This document shows positions 15,657 through 24,584 of a DNA stretch of 44,159 nucleotides, piece after piece (position 1 is the stretch's first letter; each line of letters starts with the position of its first letter). A program made the position numbers and the translations under genes. The notes below the pieces were generated by a model. It saw nothing but the letters and a program-made list of their open reading frames with translations, had not been told where the DNA came from and made no database searches. Origin of the DNA: a bacterium (GTDB lineage Bacteria; Patescibacteriota; Patescibacteriia; UBA9934). The stretch lies in NCBI GenBank assembly GCA_027592325.1, contig JAQCKO010000009.1:1-44159 (forward strand), written 5' to 3'.

Positions 15657-16490
15657 ATGAAGCTGACAGAGGATACGATACTTATTATTCCGCAAAATGA
15701 TCCGGAGTCTCTTCAAATAGGCAAAATTGCGCATGCTGCTGGTATTCCAACGCTCTATTCCGAGCAGCCGCATGGTGCGCGACTGGAGAATGAACCTGAT
15801 TTGTTCGGGAGATTACAAGAGCTCGATCCAAATCGTCTGACGCTCGTTATTCTTGAAATTCCGGGTCCAAAGAAGGAAACGGAACTGCGCGCACTTGGGT
15901 ATCGTATTGATATCATCGATCATCATATGTATGACGATCTTGATCGCATGCAGCCGCTCAGCAGTCTGGAGCAATTTTTGGCGTATTTTGAAATTGATCA
16001 GGCGGACTTGATGTCACTCGGATTTAACCCACGTATGGTACTTGGAGTAGGGGTGATTGATAGGGGGTTTTTATGGCAACTCAAACGAGAAGGTTTTGAA
16101 AACGAAGAAGCTATTCGGGTACGTGCATACTATCGTGAACTTCTTCTTGAACTTGGCGCGGAGAGGCGATTTAGTCAAGAAGCGCTTGCAAAAGAGGTTT
16201 GGGAGAAGCGTAGAATGGAAGGTGACGTACTTATTTTAGAAAGTACAGAAGATCATTTAAGTATTCGCGACCCGCTTTCCTTTCTGATGGCTGACGCCTA
16301 TCCGGACATGCCCCCTGAGACTATTATTCGTCAAGGGAATCGCCGTGTGTATGTTCAAGAATCAAAACGTGCGCCAAAATTTTTAGCACGTTACGGAGGG
16401 TTTACGTTTGGTCATGGGGTGTGTTGGGGAATGGTAAATGAAAGCGGCCATTTGCCAACCACCGAAGAACTCTTGGAAATGTTACGGTAG
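15657..16490 (+). CDS. DHH-like putative phosphoesterase
   Basis: The 277-residue cytoplasmic protein has IDIIDHHMYDD at about residues 83-94, matching the DHH motif of the phosphoesterase superfamily. A possible motif I is the NDPESLQIGKIA segment near residue 14, and VGVIDRGFLWQL near 130 could supply the motif III Asp. The C-terminus ends with a glycine- and aromatic-rich stretch (YGGFTFGHGVCWG). The first DxD motif is not canonical. Substrate is unknown. The ATG follows the ileS stop as TAATATG, so it is cotranscribed with ileS. Confidence 0.7.
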   Translation: MKLTEDTILIIPQNDPESLQIGKIAHAAGIPTLYSEQPHGARLENEPDLFGRLQELDPNRLTLVILEIPGPKKETELRALGYRIDIIDHHMYDDLDRMQPLSSLEQFLAYFEIDQADLMSLGFNPRMVLGVGVIDRGFLWQLKREGFENEEAIRVRAYYRELLLELGAERRFSQEALAKEVWEKRRMEGDVLILESTEDHLSIRDPLSFLMADAYPDMPPETIIRQGNRRVYVQESKRAPKFLARYGGFTFGHGVCWGMVNESGHLPTTEELLEMLR

Positions 16491-16495
16491 TGCCA

Positions 16496-16504
16496 TGCTA
16501 CAAT
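16496..16504 (+). promoter_or_regulatory. Extended -10 promoter (TGC-TACAAT), probably leaderless
   Basis: It ends 8 bases before the ATG at 16513 and starts 6 bases after the preceding stop. There is no ribosome binding site. Confidence 0.5.
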
Positions 16505-16512
16505 TTTTGTAG

Positions 16513-17673
16513 ATGAAACATCAAACAGACTATTTTTTTTCTTGGATGCAGCGCATGTCGGGACTGTATGGATCCGCTGCTGCGGCGCGGCTCACCGAGA
16601 CGGAGATGCGCATTCCGACCCTGCGACTTTTTCGTGCTGTTCCGCAAACACCTCCGTATCACGGAGAAGGGTATTTGCTTCACCACCATATTTTGCGTAT
16701 GCTCACGATTCTTGAGGCAATTGATGCTGGTGAATCGTTGATTGATATTGAAGAATTTGCCCGTTCATTTTACTGGAAAGATATTGTGCATCTGTCGAAC
16801 GAAGCAAAGGACATGCTACCGCTTCTCATGAGCTTTGTGATACTGCACGACATTGGAAAAGCCGACAGACTCTCATTCAGCGCTGAAAAAGGGTCAGAAG
16901 CTGAGGCATCAGGACTTCATTTGGCTCTTTTTGCGAGTGAAAAAGATCGTTTACTTGTCATTAATTGGGCGCGGTTGATTGAAGCAGAGGAAGAAGGGAT
17001 GACACCGCAACGTGTTTCGGAGGAGTTGTTTGAACGATACGGGCTTCGTGTTCACTATAATGGTCATGAGCGCTATGCGCTCTCAAAGGAGTACACACAT
17101 GTTTTCGATAGCGTTTTTTCTATACTGCAAGTTGCAGAAGATGATCGTGAGCTCGTTCGCATGGCTATTCGGCACCACATGCAGGTGATTCATATTTTTT
17201 CACGTCGTTCGGCACCAAATCGCTTGCTTGCATTCGAGCGTATGGCGGTAAAACGAGGGCTTGATCCTGCACGTTTTTTGTCACTGCTTCTCCTCTCAGC
17301 CACACTTGATGCGGTACTCGGAAGTGAGCAAATCAAAGATGGGAAGCCCGTATTTGACGGGACGATTCTGTTTCATCTCTTAATGTCTGAACATGCAGCG
17401 CTCCCAATTCGTAAGGCAGCACGTGATGAAGAAGAACGGCTACGCCGCATACGAACACAAAAAGAGATTCTTGAATCTTCTGGTCTTGTCGGGGAGGAAT
17501 TATACGCCATGCTGAGTGTAGCTGTTGGCCGTGAACGCGGAGAAGTAAAACGGGCTATTGTGGCTCTTATCGCTGGGGAAAAGACCTCGTATGATTTTGG
17601 TTACCATGAGATGACTATTCGCAGGCGTGTCAAAGAAGCGCAAGCACTTTTGACGAAAGAGGGACTTCTTTGA
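16513..17673 (+). CDS. HD-domain protein, putative metal-dependent phosphohydrolase
   Basis: The 386-residue product has an HD-domain pattern: LLHHHILRM near residue 56, VILHDIGKADR near 113 carrying the His-Asp pair, AIRHHMQVIHI near 220, and SATLDAVLG near 258 for the last Asp. It could hydrolyse nucleotides or cyclic nucleotides, but no partner domain (GGDEF, RelA, nucleotidyltransferase) is present. The C-terminal part is helical and basic, possibly RNA-binding. It precedes ruvA by 13 bases. The specific substrate is unknown. Confidence 0.75.
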   Translation: MKHQTDYFFSWMQRMSGLYGSAAAARLTETEMRIPTLRLFRAVPQTPPYHGEGYLLHHHILRMLTILEAIDAGESLIDIEEFARSFYWKDIVHLSNEAKDMLPLLMSFVILHDIGKADRLSFSAEKGSEAEASGLHLALFASEKDRLLVINWARLIEAEEEGMTPQRVSEELFERYGLRVHYNGHERYALSKEYTHVFDSVFSILQVAEDDRELVRMAIRHHMQVIHIFSRRSAPNRLLAFERMAVKRGLDPARFLSLLLLSATLDAVLGSEQIKDGKPVFDGTILFHLLMSEHAALPIRKAARDEEERLRRIRTQKEILESSGLVGEELYAMLSVAVGRERGEVKRAIVALIAGEKTSYDFGYHEMTIRRRVKEAQALLTKEGLL

Positions 17674-17686
17674 GAAGATAGACTAT

Positions 17687-18238
17687 ATGATTGCGCATCT
17701 TCGGGGCAAGATACTTGAATTCATGGGGGATGAACTGATATTAGATATTGCTGGCATTGGTTATATTGTAAAGCCTGTCGATATTCTCGCTACGCCCGGT
17801 ATGCATTTGAGTTGCTATATTTACGATCATATTCGTGAGGATAGGCGGGAACTCTATGCATTTTCGAGCTTAGAGACGCGTCAGTTATTTCTGCACATGA
17901 TTGCTATTTCTGGTATTGGGCCCAAAATCGCACGTAGCATGCTCTCTGGCAGTGCTGCGCCACGCTTGAAGGCTGCGCTGCAAGAAGAAGATTTGGGGTA
18001 TCTCGTTTCGCTTCCAGGTATTGGGAAAAAAACTGCGCAGAAAATTCTGCTCGAACTTCGAGGAGTGCTTGCGCATGATGAACATGGAACGATTCTACAC
18101 GACAAAGAAACACTCGAAGCACTTATGAGTCTTGGGTACGCACGAGATGATGTGCTTCATATTTGTGAAGCGCTAGAAGGAGAAACAGCTTCTGATCGAC
18201 TAAAGTTTGCCCTGCAGCGATTAGGTTCGAATGTATGA
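17687..18238 (+). CDS. ruvA: Holliday junction DNA helicase subunit RuvA
   Basis: The 183-residue protein binds Holliday junctions and loads RuvB. The N-terminal OB-fold runs to about residue 62. Two helix-hairpin-helix motifs are seen, ISGIGPKIARSML (73-85) and LPGIGKKTAQKIL (107-119). The C-terminal RuvB-binding domain is short (DKETLEALMSLGYARDDV to the end). RuvB and RuvC are not in the window. The stop overlaps the FemX start by ATGA. Confidence 0.95.
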   Translation: MIAHLRGKILEFMGDELILDIAGIGYIVKPVDILATPGMHLSCYIYDHIREDRRELYAFSSLETRQLFLHMIAISGIGPKIARSMLSGSAAPRLKAALQEEDLGYLVSLPGIGKKTAQKILLELRGVLAHDEHGTILHDKETLEALMSLGYARDDVLHICEALEGETASDRLKFALQRLGSNV

Positions 18239-19173
18239 AATCAAGTGTATGGAATAAAGAGGTAATAGTGCATCAGCCACGCTTCGGAGGTTTTTTGCAG
18301 TCCTATGCGTGGGGAGAATTTCAAGCATCACTTGGAAAAGAAGTAAGAAGGCTTCATTTGGTTCATGGCGCAAAAGAATTGCATGTTTTAGCAATTAAAG
18401 AACCACTGCCTTTTGGCCAGCATTATTGGTATATACCAAAAGGACCACTCGGAGAGTATTCTTCCGTACAATTTGAGAGACTAGCAGAGGAGCTTGGAGG
18501 CGTGTTTATTCGTCATGAAGCAGGGGAGGTGTATGGTGAAAGAACCATTGATCGTCAACCCAGCACGACGCGCATATTGCACCTTGCTAAAACAAGCGAT
18601 GCGCTTCTTGGCGATATGAAGGCGAAGACACGCTACAATATTCGTCTCTCTGAAAAAAAGCAGGTGACAGTACGTGATTCAACCGAGGAAATTGACGTGC
18701 AAACATTCGTGACATTGCTGTCTCAAACAACGGTTCGTGATAGATTTGCTGGTCATAGTGCTCGTTATTACAAACAACTTGTAAATACAGTTTCTGACTC
18801 AGAAACACATGCCTTCGTGAGCATTGCTGAATATCAAGACCGGCCTATTGCTGCTGCGATTGCTGTTGATTTTGCCGGAACGAGAACGTATTTACATGGT
18901 GCTTCTTCAAACCTTCACCGAAATGTCATGGCTCCATATGGCTTGCAATGGCATCTTATACAAGGAGCACAACGAAAAGGATTATTGCGCTATGATTTTT
19001 GGGGAATTGCTCCAACGGGAAGTCATGATTCGCATCCGTGGCAGGGAATTACGCGGTTTAAGGACGGATTCGGAGGCGAGGTCGTCAGTATGCCGGGCAC
19101 ATTTGATGTCCCAATTGCTCCGCTCGCCTTTTCGTTCTATAAAGCGGCGCGGAAACTACGTCGATTGTTTTAA
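18235..19173 (+). CDS. FemABX-family aminoacyltransferase
   Basis: The 312-residue protein is of the FemX/MurM type, which uses aminoacyl-tRNA to add residues to the peptidoglycan stem peptide. Conserved stretches are FLQSYAWGEFQ (N-terminus), HYWYIPKGPLG, MKAKTRYNIRLSEKK (the family's K-R-N-I motif), and YLHGASSNLHRNVMAPYGLQWHLIQ with YDFWGIAP. It ends in a basic helix. It is cotranscribed with ruvA and meets the large exported protein tail to tail with no gap. The amino acid added is unknown. Confidence 0.92.
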   Translation: MKSSVWNKEVIVHQPRFGGFLQSYAWGEFQASLGKEVRRLHLVHGAKELHVLAIKEPLPFGQHYWYIPKGPLGEYSSVQFERLAEELGGVFIRHEAGEVYGERTIDRQPSTTRILHLAKTSDALLGDMKAKTRYNIRLSEKKQVTVRDSTEEIDVQTFVTLLSQTTVRDRFAGHSARYYKQLVNTVSDSETHAFVSIAEYQDRPIAAAIAVDFAGTRTYLHGASSNLHRNVMAPYGLQWHLIQGAQRKGLLRYDFWGIAPTGSHDSHPWQGITRFKDGFGGEVVSMPGTFDVPIAPLAFSFYKAARKLRRLF

Positions 19174-21033
19174 TTACTCAACGACAATTCCTTGATTGAG
19201 AGCAAATGGATCACCGAAGAGTTCAGTTGTCACCTTCTCTGTTGAAACGACAATTGTCCCTTCTGTTTTTGCATCGACCCCGGTAAATTCTGCTGATGAC
19301 AAGAGTGGCATGAATGCGCCGCTGTCTCCAGAGCCCGGGGTCGCTTCTACAAAAAAACTTGCAGTTTGTATTGTATCTGTAGCGGGAAGATCGCCGATTT
19401 TCCAGGTAACACTCCGATTTTGTTCATCGTGAATAATGGTGCCGATGGTCGTCACAATTTCTCCGGCAAAACGAACATTTGACGCAAGTTGTGCGATGAC
19501 GACACTTGTTTTTACATCGTGGAGGGTGTTGCTGGTGCGAAACATCATCTGATATCGCGTCACGCTGTCTACCTGCGGCGGCATCGATCCTGAGCCAATC
19601 GCGCTGCCATCTTCAGAATAGAAGCGAGCACTTGATTCTAGCGTTGTATCACTGAGGAGGCCAAATTGCATTTGTCCGCTGTCAATCGTTTTTGAACCTG
19701 TATTGAGTGTTGCTGTGAGCGTAAATGTATCACTATCGCTCGTGCCTATGACATTGTAAACAGGAAGAGTGAGGTTCAAAATTTTACGCTGTCCTGTTTC
19801 AAGTATGCCAAGATCGGTGGCATCGAAAAAAATTCCATCGGCACGCAATGACCCACTCCCTAAATCTGCTTCACTCCACGTGATTGGAATACGACCATCA
19901 GCGCTAAAATCAAGAAGTAGAGAGACCGGTTCCATGGGAAGTTCTCCTGTATTGTCTACGGCTACTGTGAGCTTAACGAGATCGCCAGGTTCAATATCAA
20001 TCGTTTTTTGTTTACCGTTCGCTACCAGCTGTATGTCGACACCGCTTGCGAGCACATCGCTTGCAAATTCAAGTTTGTCTTGCAATAAGTCACGTCCAGA
20101 TGGCCGTGCAAATAGGTGTGGTGAAAAAAATTGGAACCCTTCAATATTGGAAGCGAATGTTCCTTCAAAGGTGATTTCGATCATTTCATCGGGTCGCAGT
20201 TCTTCAATGTTCCAGCTTGCTGCGGAACCGCCGTTGAGTTCCGGAGTTGCGGACTCAATGACAAATCCCTCTGGAAGATCAAGATCGAGGCGTAATTCCG
20301 AGAGGGGGTGATCGCCTGTTTGTTCAATGAAAATTGTATACGAAGCGAGCTCGCCTGGAGAAACTTCTTCGGTAAATTCACTCCGTAGCTGTGCAACGCT
20401 CTCCTCGGTTGAGACATAAGCTGTTTCAATCTCTTGAAAATCCGCGTTAAAATTTGTTGGCTTGTACGAAGCGACGGCCTGGATTGGGGTTTCAGAGTTA
20501 ATACCTGCATACCATATTCCTTCTATGAGAATTTTTTCATCGGTAAGCCCGTTCAAATTTCCAATTTCCCAAACTGTTTCTTCCAAATTGCTCGGGGGAG
20601 GGTTGAACGACTCGACAATGAAATGATCAGGAAGACGAATATCTATTGCTAGATTGGTAATCCCAGAGCGCATAGGATTACGATATTCGATTGCAATAGT
20701 TGTTTTCTCCCCACTTTTTATTTCATCGTCAGCGTTCACGACAAGGTCAAACGTCTCCATTTGATTCGGAGCAATGAATCGATTGTAGAGAAAGAAGCCT
20801 CCCCAGCCTACGATCGCAATCATACCAAGCACGGCGGCGACGGTGCCGAGTGTTCGCGAAAGGGCACCTGAACCTTGTTCAAGTTTCGCAAAATCCATTG
20901 AATCTTCGTTATAAATGAGGCCAAGGCTTTCTTCAATGGCTTCATTATCCGTTTTTGATTCAGGGATTGCTTCACGTTTTATCTTTTCGTCCCGGCTTAC
21001 GTGATGATGACGTTTCTTTTCATGTGAGCTCAT
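19174..21033 (-). CDS. Large single-pass exported protein with Ig/DUF11-like repeats
   Basis: The 619-residue product has a charged His/Lys-rich cytoplasmic N-terminus (about 1-60), one membrane helix at about 64-85, then an all-beta exterior. Repeats of about 130 residues begin with phrases such as IKSGEKTTIAIEYRN, VSPGELASYTIFIEQTG and IEPGDLVKLTVAVDNTG, and contain DIRLPDHF or DLDLPEGFVIES followed by VWEIGNL or SWNIEEL. This is the pattern of DUF11/CARDB-like adhesin repeats. Its start overlaps the DUF4012 gene's stop by ATGA. A surface role in the polysaccharide locus is likely. Confidence 0.85.
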   Translation of the reverse strand: MSSHEKKRHHHVSRDEKIKREAIPESKTDNEAIEESLGLIYNEDSMDFAKLEQGSGALSRTLGTVAAVLGMIAIVGWGGFFLYNRFIAPNQMETFDLVVNADDEIKSGEKTTIAIEYRNPMRSGITNLAIDIRLPDHFIVESFNPPPSNLEETVWEIGNLNGLTDEKILIEGIWYAGINSETPIQAVASYKPTNFNADFQEIETAYVSTEESVAQLRSEFTEEVSPGELASYTIFIEQTGDHPLSELRLDLDLPEGFVIESATPELNGGSAASWNIEELRPDEMIEITFEGTFASNIEGFQFFSPHLFARPSGRDLLQDKLEFASDVLASGVDIQLVANGKQKTIDIEPGDLVKLTVAVDNTGELPMEPVSLLLDFSADGRIPITWSEADLGSGSLRADGIFFDATDLGILETGQRKILNLTLPVYNVIGTSDSDTFTLTATLNTGSKTIDSGQMQFGLLSDTTLESSARFYSEDGSAIGSGSMPPQVDSVTRYQMMFRTSNTLHDVKTSVVIAQLASNVRFAGEIVTTIGTIIHDEQNRSVTWKIGDLPATDTIQTASFFVEATPGSGDSGAFMPLLSSAEFTGVDAKTEGTIVVSTEKVTTELFGDPFALNQGIVVE

Positions 21034-23453
21034 AGGGGGCGCTGCAAGATAATTTCTGCGTAGTCATCTGAAGTATTTTGAATGTGTTTTGTCCCAGTTG
21101 CGCGTTGGTGCGGGTCAAAGAGAATGGTTCGGCCGGGGGTATCAATTATCTGCGAAGTATTGCGCGTGTAGATGCCAGGTTGCTTTTCAATGAGCATACT
21201 ATATGTTTCAAATCGGTCTTGAAGAAGAAGTGCCTCCGCTTTCTTCAAGAATGTAGTTCCTTGATGAAGATTAGAGAGAGAAAAGGGGAGCGTATAGCTG
21301 AGTGTGACGATTTGCGTTTCACCTGGCTTTGTTTGCATGTAATTTCCAAATACGGTTTTCCCGTATTCATTCCATACATCAGTTCCGCTCGGCTCATGTA
21401 CACCTAAACTTTGTTCACGACCAAGAGCTAGCGCACTTTTTTGTAAGACGCGTTCGTCATATTCGAAGAGATGCGGTGGCGGTATTTCAAAACCGTTTGC
21501 GGAAACGAGCGTTGATCCTTCCGGTACATAAAAGCGTATGTAATCAACCTCATTTTTGTCTTCAAGGCTATTCGATGCCATGCCACGATGTGTTTTTGTG
21601 ACGGTCAAATGGTTTGTGATGACTCCATTTGATGCAATCTCAGTGCGTATGTCGACGTTTTGATCAATGACAAGACCTGTTTTCCCGCCCCCGCCAAGGG
21701 TTGTGTGGACAATGCGTAAATAGTCGCCAGCTGTTTGTTTTATTGCCCCATCAAATCCGAGCGCATGCGCTGTACGCTGACGTTCATTGTCAGAGAAGTA
21801 CAGAAGAACATCGCGCTCCATTAGGCTCTGTTCTAGCAAAATGAGCACAGACGTCAGGCCTTGCATATCAAGATTACGTAGTTTCTCAAGAAGTTTAGGC
21901 GTCATGTCCGCAAGAAATTGTTTGGGCGCCTCATTCTCGCGTGCTTCAGGTGCTGTATCGAATTCACGGTAGCGAAATTCTGCCATACGCTGTGTTTCAA
22001 ACAGAAAATTTTCGGCGTCTATGGTTAGTTGATATTCTGGCATTTCAATCGGGCCTGTGATTGCGAGAAGTTTTGGAATGACTGTTGCATTGATGCTTAT
22101 CACTCCATCCATTGTTGGTCCTCCTGAAGCCTCATGAATCGTAAGAAATGTTTCCGCGGATGTGCGAAAATCTGGGGACCAATTTGCATCTTGAAATTCA
22201 AGTCGAGGATTGATCAGTGTAAGTGGTTTAGGCGGCGCTTCAAATAATTGATTTTGTCCCTGCAAATCATATGTTCCGCCTCCGGGTACGTGAATGGACG
22301 TAATAGCTCCTTGATACATGTCAAGCTCAGCAAAACTTCCTGCGAATCCACCTGTTGGCCGAGGTTCAAGCGGATTTTGGAAGAGAAGCAAATAGCGCAT
22401 CTTTTCTTCGTGTCCTAACACATCAGTAAGAAAATCAGAAAATGCGACAGATTCACGCAAGGTTTCACCAAGACCCGGGAGGGATTCTGCGATGCGCGTT
22501 GCTGTGTTTTGATGCTCCGTCGGAATATGGTCAATCGAAACGTGTTTCATCGCCACATTCGCTTCTTCAACGAGCGGAGCTGCGCGTTCTGCGGCCGAGG
22601 AAAGAAGAGAGATTTTGGTAGAAAGCGGAATGCTGCCCGCTTCTGCTCGTATTTTCATCTCAGCAAAAATGCTTCCCGCTTCTGAAAGTCGTTTTCCAAT
22701 AAGACTGAGACGATCAAATGTATCGAATGATTTTCTGATTTTTGGAACCGAGCGTATAAGAGAAGCTGTTTGTGCTTCAAGTGATGTGAAGGCAGATTCA
22801 GCATCAGAGAAAGCTATTTCTGCCTCTTTGAGTCTTGCCGTGAGAAGCGCTTCTTCCCCATGCTCTGCAGCAGATCCGGCTTTTTCTAATGCAATGAGTG
22901 CCTGCGAGCCAGAAATTTCGGCAAGTTCACGCGCTCGCAAGCTCATGCTGCCCGTTTCAAGTGCTTGTACAGGAAGCGTAGACGCAAAGGCAAAAACAGC
23001 AAGGAAGATCGCCGCTTGAATCCGATGATGTGCGATCTCGATATGGAGAAAGGGGAGTAGTTGTCGTTGTTTTTTTTGTGTTCTTGTTTTGGCTTTTGGC
23101 GCTTCAAGCTCATGATTAATACGTTTTGCTTCGGCCATTGAATGGAAAGGGGGAATGGTAGCGTCACTTGTTTTGTTGGTGCGTACATTCGGTGCGGCGT
23201 CGAGTTGTTCATCGTGCAAAAATTGTGCGGCAAGATCGTCGAATGTGATATCAAGACCGTCATCTTCTTCTAATTCTGCTGGTTCAAATTGATTGAATGC
23301 CTCAATTTCTTTTTGAAGGGCATCAAGATTCGGTGCTACGTTCACTATTCTTCTTGGACTATTCTCATGAAGCAACTCTAAAACGTACGGAGAAAGCTGT
23401 CCTTCCGTTTCTGTATGGATGCGAACGGTATGTTTTTTTTGTTCTGGCTGCAT
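21030..23453 (-). CDS. DUF4012 membrane protein
   Basis: The 807-residue protein has a polar cytoplasmic N-terminus of about 140 residues, one helix at about 145-163, a coiled-coil segment at about 170-330, then the DUF4012 region. The region's signature is MRYLLLFQNPLEPRPTGGFAGSF at about 350-375, followed by VPGGGTYDLQGQ. The C-terminal beta-rich part includes a proline-rich LSYTLPFSLS segment. DUF4012 proteins are frequent next to glycosyltransferases in candidate phyla and actinobacteria; the reaction is unknown. It follows a glycosyltransferase gene by 11 bases. Confidence 0.92.
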   Translation of the reverse strand: MQPEQKKHTVRIHTETEGQLSPYVLELLHENSPRRIVNVAPNLDALQKEIEAFNQFEPAELEEDDGLDITFDDLAAQFLHDEQLDAAPNVRTNKTSDATIPPFHSMAEAKRINHELEAPKAKTRTQKKQRQLLPFLHIEIAHHRIQAAIFLAVFAFASTLPVQALETGSMSLRARELAEISGSQALIALEKAGSAAEHGEEALLTARLKEAEIAFSDAESAFTSLEAQTASLIRSVPKIRKSFDTFDRLSLIGKRLSEAGSIFAEMKIRAEAGSIPLSTKISLLSSAAERAAPLVEEANVAMKHVSIDHIPTEHQNTATRIAESLPGLGETLRESVAFSDFLTDVLGHEEKMRYLLLFQNPLEPRPTGGFAGSFAELDMYQGAITSIHVPGGGTYDLQGQNQLFEAPPKPLTLINPRLEFQDANWSPDFRTSAETFLTIHEASGGPTMDGVISINATVIPKLLAITGPIEMPEYQLTIDAENFLFETQRMAEFRYREFDTAPEARENEAPKQFLADMTPKLLEKLRNLDMQGLTSVLILLEQSLMERDVLLYFSDNERQRTAHALGFDGAIKQTAGDYLRIVHTTLGGGGKTGLVIDQNVDIRTEIASNGVITNHLTVTKTHRGMASNSLEDKNEVDYIRFYVPEGSTLVSANGFEIPPPHLFEYDERVLQKSALALGREQSLGVHEPSGTDVWNEYGKTVFGNYMQTKPGETQIVTLSYTLPFSLSNLHQGTTFLKKAEALLLQDRFETYSMLIEKQPGIYTRNTSQIIDTPGRTILFDPHQRATGTKHIQNTSDDYAEIILQRPL

Positions 23454-23464
23454 GGGCCTTATTC

Positions 23465-24580
23465 CTATCTATTGTACACCGAAAGTGTTTGTCTGGCCGC
23501 CATTTTCCATGAATATCTCTGTATAAATGTTTTGCCGGCATTGGCGAGTAGATGCAAGTCTGTTGGATGTGTTAAGGCGGCGTGCATGATGTCGAGAAGT
23601 TTTGTCGTATCGTTCGGTTCAAAATAGAGAGCATGTTCCGCAAGTATTTCTGGAATAGAACTTGTGCGCGCGGCGGCGACAGGAGTTCCTTTTGATAATG
23701 CTTCGAGTGGCGGTATGCCGAATCCCTCAATAAGGGAAGGATATATGAACAGCGCGGCATGCTCGTAGAGGCTTGATAATTCTTCATCGCTAGGATGGTC
23801 GATAAACCGTAAAGCGGAAGGCGATAATCCGAATTCCTTTGCTTCAGATTCTATATCGTTAGAAAAGCGGTCACGTTTTCCGGCAAGGACGAGTTGTACC
23901 GTTGGTTGTGTTTGATGGAATTGCGCAAACGTATGAATAAGCATGCGCAGATTTTTATGCGGATAGCTATTTCCAACATACAGAAAATATGGCGGTACTA
24001 TGCCAAGTTCCCGAGGATTGACTGCGCTTTTTGGAAGGGGGGTGAGTCCGTGATAGATGACGGTCAGGTTTTCTTCTTTGACAGAGAAATGATCAAGTAT
24101 ATCGTTTTTTGTTGCATGCGAGGGCACAATAATGTGCTGACTATTTTTTATGGCATGATCAAGGACAATGCGAAAACCGGCGTATTTTATGCCATAAGTG
24201 AGTGGACCACGTGTTGTTGCATGTGCGCTTTTTGTTTGGTGCAATAAAATAAGATCGTGGATGGTTACAATGAATGGAATGCGTAAGGTGAGGGGTACAT
24301 TCCAGTGTGGAATATGCACAAGATCAAGTTTTTCACGATGAAAGATGCGCGGCATGAGCAACTGCTCTTTTATGCTGTACCATGGAATGTCCGCAAGAAC
24401 GAGCTTGAAATGTTTTGATTTTGGGCGAAATGCGTGAAAATTCTCTTTACGCAAAAATACAACAAATTCATGATTTGTGTGTTCATGATCAATTTGTCGA
24501 AGTAGCTCCTCGACATATCTTCCAATGCCACCTCCACCTGTTTTGGGGCCGAAAAACCGTGCATCAATTCCTATACGCAT
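23465..24580 (-). CDS. Glycosyltransferase, GT4 type
   Basis: The 371-residue GT-B enzyme transfers a sugar from a nucleotide donor during surface glycan synthesis. The N-terminus GIDARFFGPKTGGGGIGRYVEEL supplies the acceptor-side glycine loop. The donor site has YVGNSYPHKNLRMLI and the EX7E motif EGFGIPPLE. It is the last of three consecutive glycosyltransferases in the locus. The specific sugar cannot be predicted. Confidence 0.93.
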   Translation of the reverse strand: MRIGIDARFFGPKTGGGGIGRYVEELLRQIDHEHTNHEFVVFLRKENFHAFRPKSKHFKLVLADIPWYSIKEQLLMPRIFHREKLDLVHIPHWNVPLTLRIPFIVTIHDLILLHQTKSAHATTRGPLTYGIKYAGFRIVLDHAIKNSQHIIVPSHATKNDILDHFSVKEENLTVIYHGLTPLPKSAVNPRELGIVPPYFLYVGNSYPHKNLRMLIHTFAQFHQTQPTVQLVLAGKRDRFSNDIESEAKEFGLSPSALRFIDHPSDEELSSLYEHAALFIYPSLIEGFGIPPLEALSKGTPVAAARTSSIPEILAEHALYFEPNDTTKLLDIMHAALTHPTDLHLLANAGKTFIQRYSWKMAARQTLSVYNR

Positions 24581-24584
24581 GGTG

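Noticed and set aside
23894-24247. Plus-strand frame of 117 codons inside a glycosyltransferase gene
   Set aside because: It is antisense to a clear GT4 gene and rich in Cys, Phe and Arg as expected from shadow frames.
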